A stretch of DNA of 64,000 bases from Antedon bifida (lineage: Eukaryota; Echinodermata; Crinoidea; Comatulida; Antedonidae). Positions 46,101 through 56,600 of this stretch are shown here, piece after piece. Location of the stretch: NCBI GenBank assembly GCA_963402885.1, contig OY727102.1, positions 21,018,001-21,082,000 on the forward strand. The letters are read 5' to 3'. The notes beneath the pieces are model-generated. The model did no database searches and was not told the DNA's origin. It saw nothing but the letters and a program-made list of their open reading frames with translations. A program made the position numbers and the translations under genes. Position 1 is the stretch's first letter, and the number at the start of each line of letters is the position of its first letter.

Positions 46101-48577
46101 CTTAGGATCACAAGTAGCTGAAAGTCCTTCGGTATCAACGTTGTCAGTAACCATTGGGTCATCCCATGTCACCGTAGTTAGATTGGACTCCGCATCAATG
46201 TTCATATACTCTGGACACGTTATGTTCGGTTTTGTATTGTCTGAGTTTGAAATAAAATTAAGCAGTAAAAACTAAATAGAATAAATTAGTTTATTCGTTA
46301 AATCACACACTCAACCAATCACTTTTCATTTATTTATCTAATAGGGTGAGTGCTGCCAGCAAATCATGGACATATTCCTACGAATCTCCTCAAACAAGTA
46401 TACTTGAAGATTGAGGGGAGAGATTTGCAATCTGTGTCTGGCTGGATGAGGTGGGGTACAGCATTCTAGCAGCTCCATTTTTTAAAATGTCCTTAGCTCC
46501 GCCTCGACCATGATGGGGCTGAGGTCCTGGTAAGTATTATGTTTCATATAATTTCAAATCGTGTGTAGTGCCATTTTCCGGAGACCAGCAGCTCTATTTT
46601 TCAAAATTGTCTTAGCTCATATCAGTCCCAACCACGGTTGGCCTGAGGTCCTGGTGAGTCTTATATAGTTTGTTTCATATAATTTTAAATCATGTTAAGT
46701 ACCATTTTCTGGAGAGCTGGCAGCTCTATTTTTCAAAATTGCTGTCCAGAATATATGCATAGCTGTTATGTCTTCATACATTGTCGATTAATTTTAATAA
46801 TAATATTTGTTTATTAATCGATCGTTACTCTTACCTGTAACTCGGATATAAAACATACAAGTGTCATGATTACCAGCAGTGTCTTTAACGGTGCACGTGA
46901 CATTTGTTAAACCAATTTCAAATTGTGATTGGTTCTTAGGATCACAAGTAGCTGAAAGTCCTTCGGTATCAACGTTGTCAGTAACCATTGGGTCATCCCA
47001 TGTCACCGTAGTTAGATTGGCCTTCGCATCAACGTCCATAAACTCTGGACAAGTTATATTCGGCTTTGTATTGTCTATAAATAGTAGGAATCAATTAAGT
47101 AAATGATGCTAGTAAGCTAATTTGATTTGTACAGTATTACCAGTGACAGTGTTATTTATCTACCCATCAGTGTATCGAATCTTGATTCTTCAAGATCTAT
47201 ATAGACCCTACCTCATTTACTTAAAATGTGTTTTCTTTATAAGGAAATCCACAATGGTACAGAATATGCAATATATGGCCATTCATTTCTTCGTCAATGT
47301 ATTCGAACTCCCATCCTGTATTATTTCGTCAACTCAATCATTTACATTACATGCAACCTACATTCTATTTCTTACCTTTAACTAGGACATAAAACATACA
47401 TGGACCATTATTACCAGCAGTGTCTTTAACGGTACAAGTGACATTTGTTAAACCAATTTCAAATTGTGATTGGTTCTTTGGATCACAAGTAGCTAAATGT
47501 CCTTCGGTATCAACGTTGTCAGTAACCACTAGGTCACTCCATGTCACCGTAGCTTTAGAGGACTTGGCATCAATTTCCATAGAGGCTGGACAAGTTATGT
47601 TCGGCTTTGTATTGTCTACAGTAACAGAATATTAGTTATTCACCGGTCAATATATTAAATCTCATGTAAGTACTACCTTATTGATTTATTTGTTTATTAA
47701 ATATTTTGGTTTTCTGTATTTAGGAAAATAGCAAAACCTTTTAATATAAGAACCGATTCAGCCATAATGTATAGGCCTATAATGTACATTCTTTCGTTAC
47801 TTTGAAATGCACTTATTATACTTCGAAATAAGAACTGATATAATATAATATAATAACGTTTAAAAAATTAACAGAATATTAATTAAACAATCTTTGAACT
47901 TGCTCTTTACAGACAGATGGCAGTTGTTGTTTTAATATACATAATATATTTCTTTATAAATAATTAATTAAGTATAAATGTGGATGGTGGTCAAAATAAG
48001 TCTAAAAATAGACTTTAGGCAGAGACAACAATTTACAAAATAGAAAAACATTAGGCCTACATTGAGGTTACAGTACAATGATTAATTTGAAAAATAAATA
48101 AAAAAAGCTAGTGAATCTAATTTCTATTATTTACCTGTTACTGTTGAAATACTTGTATCTTGACTCCCTGAAACAATTGAAGAAATGACAACTTTATAAC
48201 AAATAAAACCAATATTTATGCCTATGACTACAGCATTTTTTAAAAATATGATTGATATTGGCCTACAGTCTCCAAATCTCTTATTTTGTTTTTCATTGTA
48301 CTTTGATATATTTATTTTTAAGTATTCAGGACCAAAGAAAATTTTAAAAAGTTTTTCTACTGTATCTTAAATTGTTTAATTCTAAACAATTATAATGGTA
48401 TCTGAATTGTTGTTAAAAAGACTGATTAATTCGTAATCCATTGTCTCCTTTCTGCTTTTACTAGAACCGCAGAACGACAACATAAATTAGAAATAGAAAC
48501 AACATACCTGAGCCATTTTTTCCATTGCAATAACATGCAACGAAAAGAACCAAAATTGGATATATCCTCACATTCAT
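33649..48577 (-). CDS. Receptor C: HYR-only adhesion GPCR, complete
   Basis: Twenty-four exons, 3489 bp, 1162 codons plus stop, phases consistent. Exons: 48577-48508, 48167-48135, eight HYRs (47615-47376, 47074-46835, 46240-46001, 45406-45167, 44395-44159, 43854-43618, 43312-43076, 42850-42611), 42007-41958, 41140-41038, 40276-40163, 39749-39665, 39156-39042, 38043-37985, 37711-37600, 37027-36927, 36568-36463, 35921-35698, 35045-34985, 34897-34797, 34369-34207, 33729-33649. Signal peptide MNVRIYPILVLFVACYCNG differs from B by one residue. The 11-codon second exon (GSQDTSISTVT) takes the place of the SRCR and alpha/beta modules of B. Predicted GPS cut is between Ile870 and Thr871. Tail ends MTMSHTV as in B. 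Paralogue of B by tandem duplication; likely an adhesion receptor of the same class with a different ectodomain. Confidence 0.93.
34129..34191. repeat. (TA)n microsatellite
   Basis: About 30 TA units in the last intron of receptor C, starting some 15 bases from the TM7-exon donor at 34206. The same intron in B has only a few TA steps (about 12127-12142). Confidence 0.95.
35405..35663 (+). mobile_element. Probable retroelement 3' end in receptor C intron
   Basis: Segment ending AAATGATACTTGACTTGACT, a short tandem tail typical of some non-LTR elements. Absent from the matching intron of B. Confidence 0.45.
36240..36353. mobile_element. MITE family 2 copy
   Basis: Both ends present (TCTACACTATCAAACTAG, GATAGTGTGGACAGAGCTTT), one internal unit and a shortened middle. 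Confidence 0.8.
37027..37191. repeat. 77-bp tandem triplication over the TM1 acceptor of receptor C
   Basis: The first part of the TM1 exon and its acceptor (CCTATAG on the gene strand) occur three times at exactly 77-bp spacing, with exon starts at 37027, 37104 and 37181. Only the innermost copy is followed by the full exon. The two outer copies are closer to receptor B in sequence (GAGAGTGATATAG) than the innermost one (AAGAGTAATAAAG). Each copy includes a perfect internal donor-like GTAAGT. Confidence 0.9.
38140..38352. repeat. Dispersed repeat in receptor C GAIN intron
   Basis: Paralogous counterpart of 16017-16215, with the same TATATAGCGCCTAATGTT core. Confidence 0.5.
38483..39033. mobile_element. 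Compound TTAA hairpin MITE insertion (family 1)
   Basis: Several family 1 copies, some nested, flanked by TTAA at both outer edges (38483-38486 and 39030-39033). The interior has the perfect palindrome AATCACAAGCGA / TCGCTTGTGATT. Receptor B shows the unoccupied site ATCATTAACAATTTACC at about 16704-16720. The insertion ends nine bases from the donor of GAIN exon 39156-39042. Confidence 0.9.
39469..39638. mobile_element. Hairpin MITE copy (family 1)
   Basis: Termini AAGCGTGGTTCCCATGGACT and GCGTCGCTAGTGAGAACCAC; internal direct repeat of CACAATTATTAGAAGGGCAT. Absent from the matching intron of B, which instead carries an unrelated insertion at about 17170-17305. Confidence 0.8.
40375..40735. 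repeat. Minisatellite, 53-56 bp unit, about 6-7 copies
   Basis: Tandem copies containing GAGGTACAAGGAGTCGATTA and GGTTCATATCCATCTC in a GAIN-domain intron of receptor C. Receptor B lacks it at the matching place, so it arose after the duplication or was lost from B. Confidence 0.92.
40851..41008. mobile_element. MITE family 2 copy
   Basis: Counterpart of the copy at 17994-18176 (same intron of the paralogue), with two internal 21-bp units instead of three; the right end runs to within about 30 bases of the GAIN exon 41140-41038. Confidence 0.85.
41438..41925. mobile_element. Cluster of TTAA hairpin MITEs (family 1)
   Basis: Outer TTAA edges at 41438 and 41922. Contains a fragment, a full copy (about 41485-41668) and two further copies resembling the last two of the cluster in B. 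Lies about 33 bases from GAIN exon 42007-41958 of receptor C. Partly inherited with the gene duplication, then altered. Confidence 0.85.
42100..42420. mobile_element. TIR element with an internal tRNA-like segment (receptor C)
   Basis: Paralogous copy of the element at 19372-19664. A-box 42236-42246, B-box 42271-42281. Its right terminus is duplicated in tandem (ends near 42376 and 42420). Confidence 0.75.
44685..44831 (-). pseudogene. Truncated HYR exon remnant in receptor C
   Basis: The 3' two-thirds of a HYR exon survive (DNIDIKGLLATCS... to ..VVNVTG with an intact GT donor below 44685), but the N-terminal third with the CP motif and the usual splice acceptor are missing. At about 44831 the homology stops and intron-type repeat (GCTCTATTTTTCAAAATGT) begins. 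A makeshift AG at 44833-44832 would give a 147-bp in-frame exon, but it lacks a pyrimidine tract. Most likely skipped. Confidence 0.75.
45167..47074 (-). repeat. 834-bp HYR exon-plus-intron tandem units
   Basis: HYR exon 3' edges at 45167, 46001 and 46835 are spaced exactly 834 bp. The intervening introns, including the GCTCTATTTTTCAAAAT repeats and the TGCTGCCAGCA segment, match over nearly their whole length, so the unit of duplication is exon plus intron. Confidence 0.88.
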
Positions 48578-48644
48578 TTTTGCTTTGACGTAAATTTCAA
48601 ATTATCAGAACGAATGAGACATGCTTTACTTGAGCATCAATAGA

Positions 48645-48723
48645 CAAGTGTATCAATAGACAAGTATCAATAGACAAGTGTATCAATAGACAAGTGCATC
48701 GTACCAACATTTTGTCAAAATGA
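48645..48723 (-). promoter_or_regulatory. Conserved upstream block of receptor C with amplified E-box unit
   Basis: The conserved block at 48690-48723 is preceded, toward the gene, by about three extra copies of the 16-bp unit TCAATAGACAAGTGTA (one copy lacks GTG). Each full unit contains CACTTG on the gene strand. B has a single unit at the same place. The expansion moves the block from 67 to 113 bp upstream of the ATG. Confidence 0.5.
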
Positions 48724-48985
48724 AGATAGCTTACTGTCTTACGCTTCTCTTATCTTGTTTCTCTCTTTTCATGGAATCTCAATGTATTAATTAAATAACC
48801 GTATTATATTTACACAGTATATTTTAATTTTTGCTTTATTATGTTTGCTTAACTCATGTATGTATTATTCATGAAAACATCCTAAGGCAGTAGGTAGGTA
48901 GGTAGTAGGCCTACACATGGCTTTCATGAGACGAACGATGTTTGTTTCTCAGTAGATTCAGACAGATAATGGAGGATAAAACCGT

Positions 48986-49022
48986 GGGCAGAGTTTAATT
49001 ACAAAGTAATATCACTCTGCCC
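48986..49022. other. Conserved hairpin upstream of receptor C
   Basis: Counterpart of the hairpin at 32048-32085; the stem is shortened to 8 bp by changes on the 5' arm, while the inner ATTAC/GTAAT pair is unchanged. Confidence 0.55.
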
Positions 49023-50239
49023 TGATAAACTTTGAATAGAATGATCTATCCACAATCCACGACATGCTCTGAGACCCGGGAGTCGCTCAAATCCGGCGGA
49101 TACCGAGAACAGGTACACAAAGATTTCGAAAAAAAACACAATAGGAACATCAACATTGATTTTTTTTTCAAATTAAAATCCGATTAATCTTTTCCACAAA
49201 TGTAATCCCTTGTTCATCAAACAATAATTATTCCTAAAGAAATTGTTGAAAATATCACTGTTCTATCTAATCATTTTGAATGACAGATAAAGGGGTTTTT
49301 CAGAGTATTGTAAACTCAAATCGTTTTTACGCTCACCAAAGAGCTTTAAATAGATTGAATAGAATACGTAACCACCAAAAAAGTAAACAGTCATTGAAAT
49401 TATATCAATCAATAAATTCATTTATTCAAATATCGAGGAACAATATTATATAAGATATGAATAAAAGTGTAGGACAAATAATGCATAAATTATATACAGT
49501 CAGACGGTAACATGATATGACACCAGATATTTGAAGAGGACAAGTAAAGCAGGCAACTTAGGATACAATGAAGGATCTGTCTGTTAAAAAAATAAATTAG
49601 GTCAGCGCCCTCAATAGCTTGAGAAAAAAAAAGACCACAGTAGTAAACTCGGCCTCCTTTGAGACACTCCAGTATTAGGGGACACTGTTGGGTCTCAAAT
49701 GAAAGGACATCAACAACCCATTTTGCCTTATTCTTATTATTATATTAGGCTTGGGTTTATTATCCAGAATGTGGTTTTTAATGCGGCGTTATTATCCATT
49801 CGGGTTTTTAGGAGCGTTTATTCGACGGAGGCGTTAAGTTTTTGGGGTGTATGCTAATGGTAATATGTATCATCCAATAAATGTTCCCTACTTATGAAAA
49901 ACTACAACCTAACAAGTGATAAAATACAGTACAAATGTATGAAAATGGAATGGATCATCGAATTAAATCATATACTGATAGATCGAATGTGTAGTATTTC
50001 GCACAATTATTTTTGTCTATTTCCAAAGTAATATTTCGTAACTTTCATTGGAAAACATTAGCTTCCGAAAACGCTTTACCATGCTGATACTAAATTATCA
50101 AATAAGAATTTTAGATACAGTACTAAATACTGTAATAAATGTTTCGTACCAAAAGTCAATGAAACTGATTTCCAAAAGTAACAAAAGGGAACTTCCCTAC
50201 TGTCGAAGGTTACGTAAACTCAGTCAAGCGTAAAGCTTA

Positions 50240-50627
50240 CCAACGCATAGCAACATACCGCTGATTAGAGGGGAAGAGTGCGAAAGAAAACTACTGAATA
50301 GTTGTCCATAAATATTGATTTAAATGCAATCAGTCAACCAAACAAAATAATTCAACAAGATTACACGTTTCTCGCACAAACACAGAATTTTTTTGCCATT
50401 TATATGCTAATATAACAGCACAACACACATAGGATGGTGGATGTTGAAGTTTTTGGACTCTCCGCCTTACCACGTTTCCGCTGCTGAGTTAGCAGTAACT
50501 TTACATGCGCACTGGGGGGCCGTGGCCTGGTGGGCTAGAGAGAGGTAAACCTGCCTACACTAATTTCTAAGCAGATCGAGGCCTAACGAATGCAGTAATT
50601 TGTACTATTAAAGATAGATAGATAGAT
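50240..50627 (+). promoter_or_regulatory. RGS22: Presumed RGS22 promoter/5' UTR region
   Basis: The stretch just before the RGS22 start is less AT-rich than its surroundings (for example around 50455-50570). No clear TATA box or initiator was seen, and the start of transcription cannot be fixed. It ends in a short GATA repeat directly before the ATG. Confidence 0.35.
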
Positions 50628-53600
50628 ATGCCTGAGAAGAAGCTATCTGTTGGTGAGTAAAAACAAAACCTTTTCTTTTGATACCCTAGCTAGCCTAGAT
50701 AGAGGAGGCCTAGGCTAGGATAGACCAGGACAAATAAATTTGTTAACATCTCCTTGCCTAGACTAGGCCCAGGCTTGTGTTTTTAAGGCCCATGCCTAAC
50801 AATAAAGTTCAGGGGAAAATCTGTCAAAAATAGTGCCTAGGTTAGGCCTAGGCCTAGTTCATAATGTCATTTTCGCTGTCAGGATTTCTGTCTGGATTCT
50901 CCCCTAATGATTTGTTTGTATCCTGTATTGTTTGTAAATTTTAAAATAACTAATATTAGAGTTTTTAAAGAAGAAATTGCATTATAATTATACATTCATA
51001 TATAAATGCAATACTAGGCCTATATTAATAAATTTTTTTAAATTTTAATTTAGCCCCACCAGAGGTGACAATAGATGACCTTGTAAGTAACTGATTTTCT
51101 TTTCAACTTTAATACATTTCACTTTGATTTGATTTATTATTATTATTTATTCAAAAGATGAACTGGGCACACGGGCAAACTGTGTATACTGAACGTTTTT
51201 AAATTATAGTTTATAGTCCTTATCCGAGAAAAATTGTTCAACCACCAGAACCAGGAGCAACATTGGCCTTCAACCCATGCTGGTATTGTTGATAAACTGC
51301 ACCCCAGCCCTTAACTGCTTAGGAATTTGACCCGTTGTTAATTAAACAATTTTGACATTAAAATTGTCAGATGTTTTCTCTGACGTAATTGTATTGAATG
51401 GTCACAGTAGGCCTACACTGAGAACACTAGTAACAGTAATTTTCTAGTGACTCGAACCAATGACATCCAGATCATTAACTGTTTATACCTTTAGACCACT
51501 AAACTAAGCTTTCGGTCATAGTTTGTTTTAGCCTGTTGATAGAGTTACGTCTTTTTATATAGCGGTTTAATTTGTAATGTTATATACATTCATCAGGAAG
51601 AGATAGTTTATGATACAGTAAGTTAGTCCATCTAGTGTATATCATCATAAATTAGCAATCATAAATTTATCACCAATATTATTATTAGTAACTTTCGCCA
51701 TTTTTATCGTAACTAAGACAACTTAACTTTGCATCTTATATTTGCCCTGACCCCCTTGTCATCGTCATGCTGTCTGGTAAACTATAAATAGAACCATAGT
51801 GGTAGGATGTATGTCATATGTTGCCACACCAAAAGCAATACAAACAGAACATTGTATGTGTACATTAATGAGTCTGGCTTGCTGGGAGACTTTCATCCCA
51901 CTTGAACTATAGCGCCTCACAACAAATGAGTTGTGCTATCCCTTCAAGTAATTTTATTGTCATTTGTAAACATTTAAAAAACATTTACATTGAATAGAAT
52001 TTGAATGGTTTCGGTTAACAACAAAATAAACTACATGGTGAATCTATCCCCCACCAGACACCATCCCGGTATTTCTAGAACTGGTTTCGGGTTTGGTAAA
52101 AAACTAAGCCCCGCCGGACACCATTCCGTTATTTCAAAGTTTCGGGGAAGTACAAACTTCTTGGACAACACTTGCACTGTAGGTCACACACTGCATATTT
52201 GAACAGCATCGATATCTACTCTGTTCTTCGTAAATGTATTGATGTTAACTGCATCAATATGTCTACATTGAGTATCTATTCAGTACTTTGTACTCAAAAT
52301 CAATACTTAATACCTTGGCTATGCTAAAAATTCTACTCTTAATTACTTGTTTTACAATATTGTGGTTGGTTAAACGCTTGCTAGTGATCAATAGGTCTTT
52401 GTTTACCTTTATATTGCATAAGGTTTAACTATCCTGTTCTATGGGTAATTGCTATGAAAACGGAATAGATGGTAATCAATTTTATTGATTATTTTCCTGA
52501 AAAGTTATGTACATTACCTTCGTCATTTCTGTAGTACATTTACAGAAATGCCTATCTTAGTTAAATAAAAATCTTTTAAAGATGTATTGTCCCCCAAAAA
52601 CATGAAAAATGAAGATTAATAAAATCTAATTTTGAATAGGCCATTTTTGTTTTTTAAATAAAGGTAGTCACTTCCATAGGAAAAAAAAGAAATAAAATAA
52701 TGTTTTCACTTATAAAAAGACAAAATAAATGGTTAAATTCAACCAAAGATAAGATAATATTCACAAAGTGTTCCTGACAAACAATTTGTCTATTTTTTGC
52801 TTTAAATTACAGTTTTTTCAAGTAAATTTTTTTTTTTTCGATCCGATTTTTGGTCAAAGTGAATAACTATTATGCAACATTAAAATGACATATTCAACAA
52901 CAAAAATTTGAAAAATTATTTTTTCTGGGGACAATATCTTTAAATAAATGTCACCATTATTATAACCACAATTCATAATATCATGATTTAATTGTTATTC
53001 ACAATAATTTATTCAACAAAATGACGCAGTGGCTTAACAACACGTTTACTAATATTTGCATTAATTTATATGATAATGAATAATTTATAATAGATCTTAA
53101 ATAAATAGCAAATTGCAATTAATGAGAAAGATAACTATACTAATGCATGTCATTGCTAGGCAACCAGCATTTTGCTACTAAAACAAATTTAAAGAAGAAA
53201 GCTGCATTCATTTAAAATTTTTCCTATGTACTTAAAGATGTATTCTCCCCACAAAATATGAAAAATGAAGATTAATTAAATCAGACTTTAAATAGGCCAT
53301 TTTGAAGTTTTAATAAAGTCATTCACTTAGCTGTAAAAAGAAAAAAAAATACTTCACTTATAAAAAGACAAAAGAACTCTTAATTTTAACCAGAAACCAT
53401 TGTCTGACAGACAATTTAAGTATTTTTTGCTTTGAATTACATTTTTTTTCGGGTAAATAATTTTTCGATCCAGTTTTTGGTCAAAGTGAGTAACTATTAT
53501 GTGACATTAAAATGGCATATTCAACAAAAATGTGAAAAAAAAAGTTTTTTAGGGGGAAAATCTTTAAACATTCCATGTGTGTCACTTTTCACAAGAAACA

Positions 53601-56600
53601 ATAGTACAGAAATCTTTGTATTATGAATTTTGAAAATATTTAATACATTTTTTTAAATTGTCATTATTATGTAAAAAAAGTAAAAAAAAATCTAAGCAAG
53701 TTCTACGATATTTATTTTCTGTTTCTAATACTGGAAAATATTGGAAAGCTAACTCATGCTCATTGACGAATTCATATCTGGTTTCCTATTAAACTCAAAC
53801 AAACAGACATTTGTATAACTTAACTTGAATAGCTTATAGCCACAAACAATACTGTATACTAACCAACAATATAAAAGTTAGCTACTTCTAGATTTATACT
53901 GTATATAGTATACTGTCGGGTTTTGTTGAAAATACACTATGTAACTCCATCGGATGCTGTTGCCAGAAATTCAGGGTACCTTTCAAAATGTTGAAAGTAA
54001 TACCATTGATGTTGGGTTTGGTACGTTATGGCCGACAGCATTTGATGATTGTGTTACAAACATGGTTAATTTAATAAGCACTTTTTTGTTGTCAAGTTTG
54101 TCAAACGTCTCTTGTATTGCAGTGATTGCAAAAGTAAACACTGTATCCTTTCATAAAAAGGATATTTTTTTAACAAGAAACTAAATTACAGTATAGCCGT
54201 TAATTTTCTTTTTATTCTGGCTTTTCATTTCATTTTATTAAAATCTCAGTGACAGAAACTGAATTACTTATGTTGTACAATCATACCTAACAAAAAATTA
54301 TACTTGTAAGTAACTAACACCAAAAGCTATAAAAAAAGAAAAATCTCTCATTGAGCAAAACAGTTAATTAGAGAAAATCACAGGCTTGAAAATATGGAAA
54401 AAATCATTATCATATTGCAAAAAATAATGAAAAAAAAGACAAAAATTATAAAACATTACATTATTATGCACACAAATATTGACATGTAAATTGTAGAAAA
54501 ATAAAGTTACAGTAAGTATTAGTGCACAAAATAATTTGATTTAATTTTAAAAAGACGAAATAGATACACTTTATGGTAATTCATAGTATTTTTTATAAAC
54601 TACAATAACAGTGTATTATACTGTACTCTGTATGTAGCAACTTTTAAGGTGCATTTATAATGCAATTTCAAACATTCAAAGATCAAAATAGTTCTACTTT
54701 TCATGGGAAATACATTCTAGAAGGAAGTTTTTGAAGTTTGGTTATTTCTCTGGAGAGTTTCAGATTTATTATGAGGTAGAATTTCTGTCAGCACACAATA
54801 CCTCATTGTGAACAATTTCAATTTTTTTGGTGCAAAAATCTGACTGTCTTGAATGTTCATAAATCTCTCGGCTTCTGATCATTTAGCATTATTGTTAGAA
54901 AGATGTCTTCTCTAAACTGTGTCAATTAGTTACTGTCGATTTTAGCATGAACTGTTACCTAGCAACTATTCACCAATATTGTAGACCATCTCAATGCATT
55001 CTTTTATTGCTCAGCAATGACAGTTTTTGGTATCACTCGTTTGCTGTTTGAACATTAGCAACATAATGATGTGATGATTATTCTCTGTTCCAGCAAAATT
55101 AATGATGTACCTTGAATATGTGTATATTATAATAATAATTCATATATCATTTTTCATTCTGATTAAATTTAGAAACAATGCAGGGCCACCAGTACCATTG
55201 GTCAATTTTTAATCTACTGTAACTGCTTTTTAACAGGACACACCCATAGATTAGATGAGATTAATTTATTTTTGCTAGCCAAGTCTGTACTTCTAATTGA
55301 ATTTCTTTTGAATACATAATAATATATGGAGGGGAATTGGAGAAAAAAGGGTTATGAGTTAAAAATACAATCCAGATATCCATTTCTTCAAGTAGCTCTT
55401 TGATGCACCCTGTCACATTCTTTTAAGCTGCTTTATATTTCCACAGATACGACTCGCTTCTTTCTATTGTTATGGTTGCTAAGGGATAAAGCATGTTGTT
55501 CCTTTTCAATAGATCACACACAAACCTATTTATTTAACCAAATCTTCTATTTAAAGAAAGTTGAATAGCACACACTTTACCAAACAACTTCTTCTACTCT
55601 TAAGCCCTGTCTACACTATCAAACTAGTTTAACAAAAAAATTGTGATGACTGTGCCCATATTTGGTAGTGATATGCCCAAATATGGTAGTAATATGACAT
55701 CATCATGTCCATATATGGGCACATAACATTTTTTTGTCACATAAAGTTTGATATTGTAGACAAGGCTTTACTGGCCGTGCTCAGTATTTGCTCCATAAGT
55801 AATTCTTATAATATTACATAATTATTGAAAGTAATTTATGTTATATTAAGAAAAAATTGGTTTTGTTTGTTTGTTAAAAGAAATGGATGAAACTATAGTC
55901 AACTGAATAATATTTTAATTATATATTACGTTAGTGAAAAGACAAACAGTATACAATGAGATAGACTGTTGACTGCAACAGTATGAGTGTGTTGAAAAGT
56001 TGATCAATGCAACAATCAAATTAGGACAATACTCCATTGTTTTTGTGTTCAATAATAGTGTATAACAAAGTCAACAGATTCTAAACAGAATGGTAATTAA
56101 TAGTTTGTGGGTTAACTGTTAAATCCCAAGAAGCATTTGATGTAATATGTTGTGTTGATCTATATTGTTAAGTGTGATTAAATTCAGAAGGTTAAGAGGT
56201 TTACATTATTATCAATAAAACACTAGACCACTTGAGTGTTTAGTTGAAGTTTATAACACATAATGTGTAATCTTATAATGAACAAATAAAGTAGTTTTTT
56301 TTTAGCATTCTTAAGTCTATGAAGGAGGCTTTAGTAAATTAAGTTTACCCTTGAGGTATACATTATATTGCGAATTGTTTTGTCTTTTAATAAATGCGTT
56401 TTTTGTTTTCATTTACAGGAGGAATACTTGGCAACGGACAATTTATTCATCGAATATTTTAATGCATTTCTCAAATTGCCAGTAAGTAATGATGCCTTTA
56501 AAAAAGGTACAAAATTGAAAAACAAAATGAGATGTTACAAACAAACATTGACACTATGGATCCTGAAACAAATTCTTAATGTATGAGGTTATTGAATAAA

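Larger units (their letters stand above)
42611..47615 (-). other. Receptor C HYR array, eight exons
   Basis: Five exons of 240 bp and three of 237 bp, all phase 1-1 (coordinates in the gene entry). The 3' edges at 45167, 46001 and 46835 are spaced exactly 834 bp, and those at 43076, 43618 and 44159 are spaced 542 and 541 bp, showing two families of exon-plus-intron unit. The exon 43312-43076 has a GC donor. A truncated ninth HYR lies at 44685-44831. Sequence signatures KPNITCP, TTVTW, GLTNVTC and C.F.V.V are intact in all eight. Confidence 0.93.
32950..49732. repeat. Tandem segmental duplication, unit 2 (receptor C)
   Basis: Head-to-tail partner of unit 1, holding receptor C. The junction 32837-32949 includes TCTGTCAAAAATAGTGCCTA, which recurs at about 50819-50840 beyond unit 2, a trace of the original boundary. 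Confidence 0.8.
48578..50627. other. Intergenic: divergent region between receptor C and RGS22
   Basis: About 2 kb between two start codons facing away from each other. The left 1.15 kb is shared with the B flank; the right 0.9 kb is unique in this window. No exon supported. Confidence 0.6.
51083..56418 (+). other. RGS22: RGS22 intron 2, 5.3 kb
   Basis: Holds a SINE-like repeat, two family 3 MITEs, one family 2 MITE and an X-box candidate. The rest is AT-rich sequence in which I see no exon. Confidence 0.6.
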
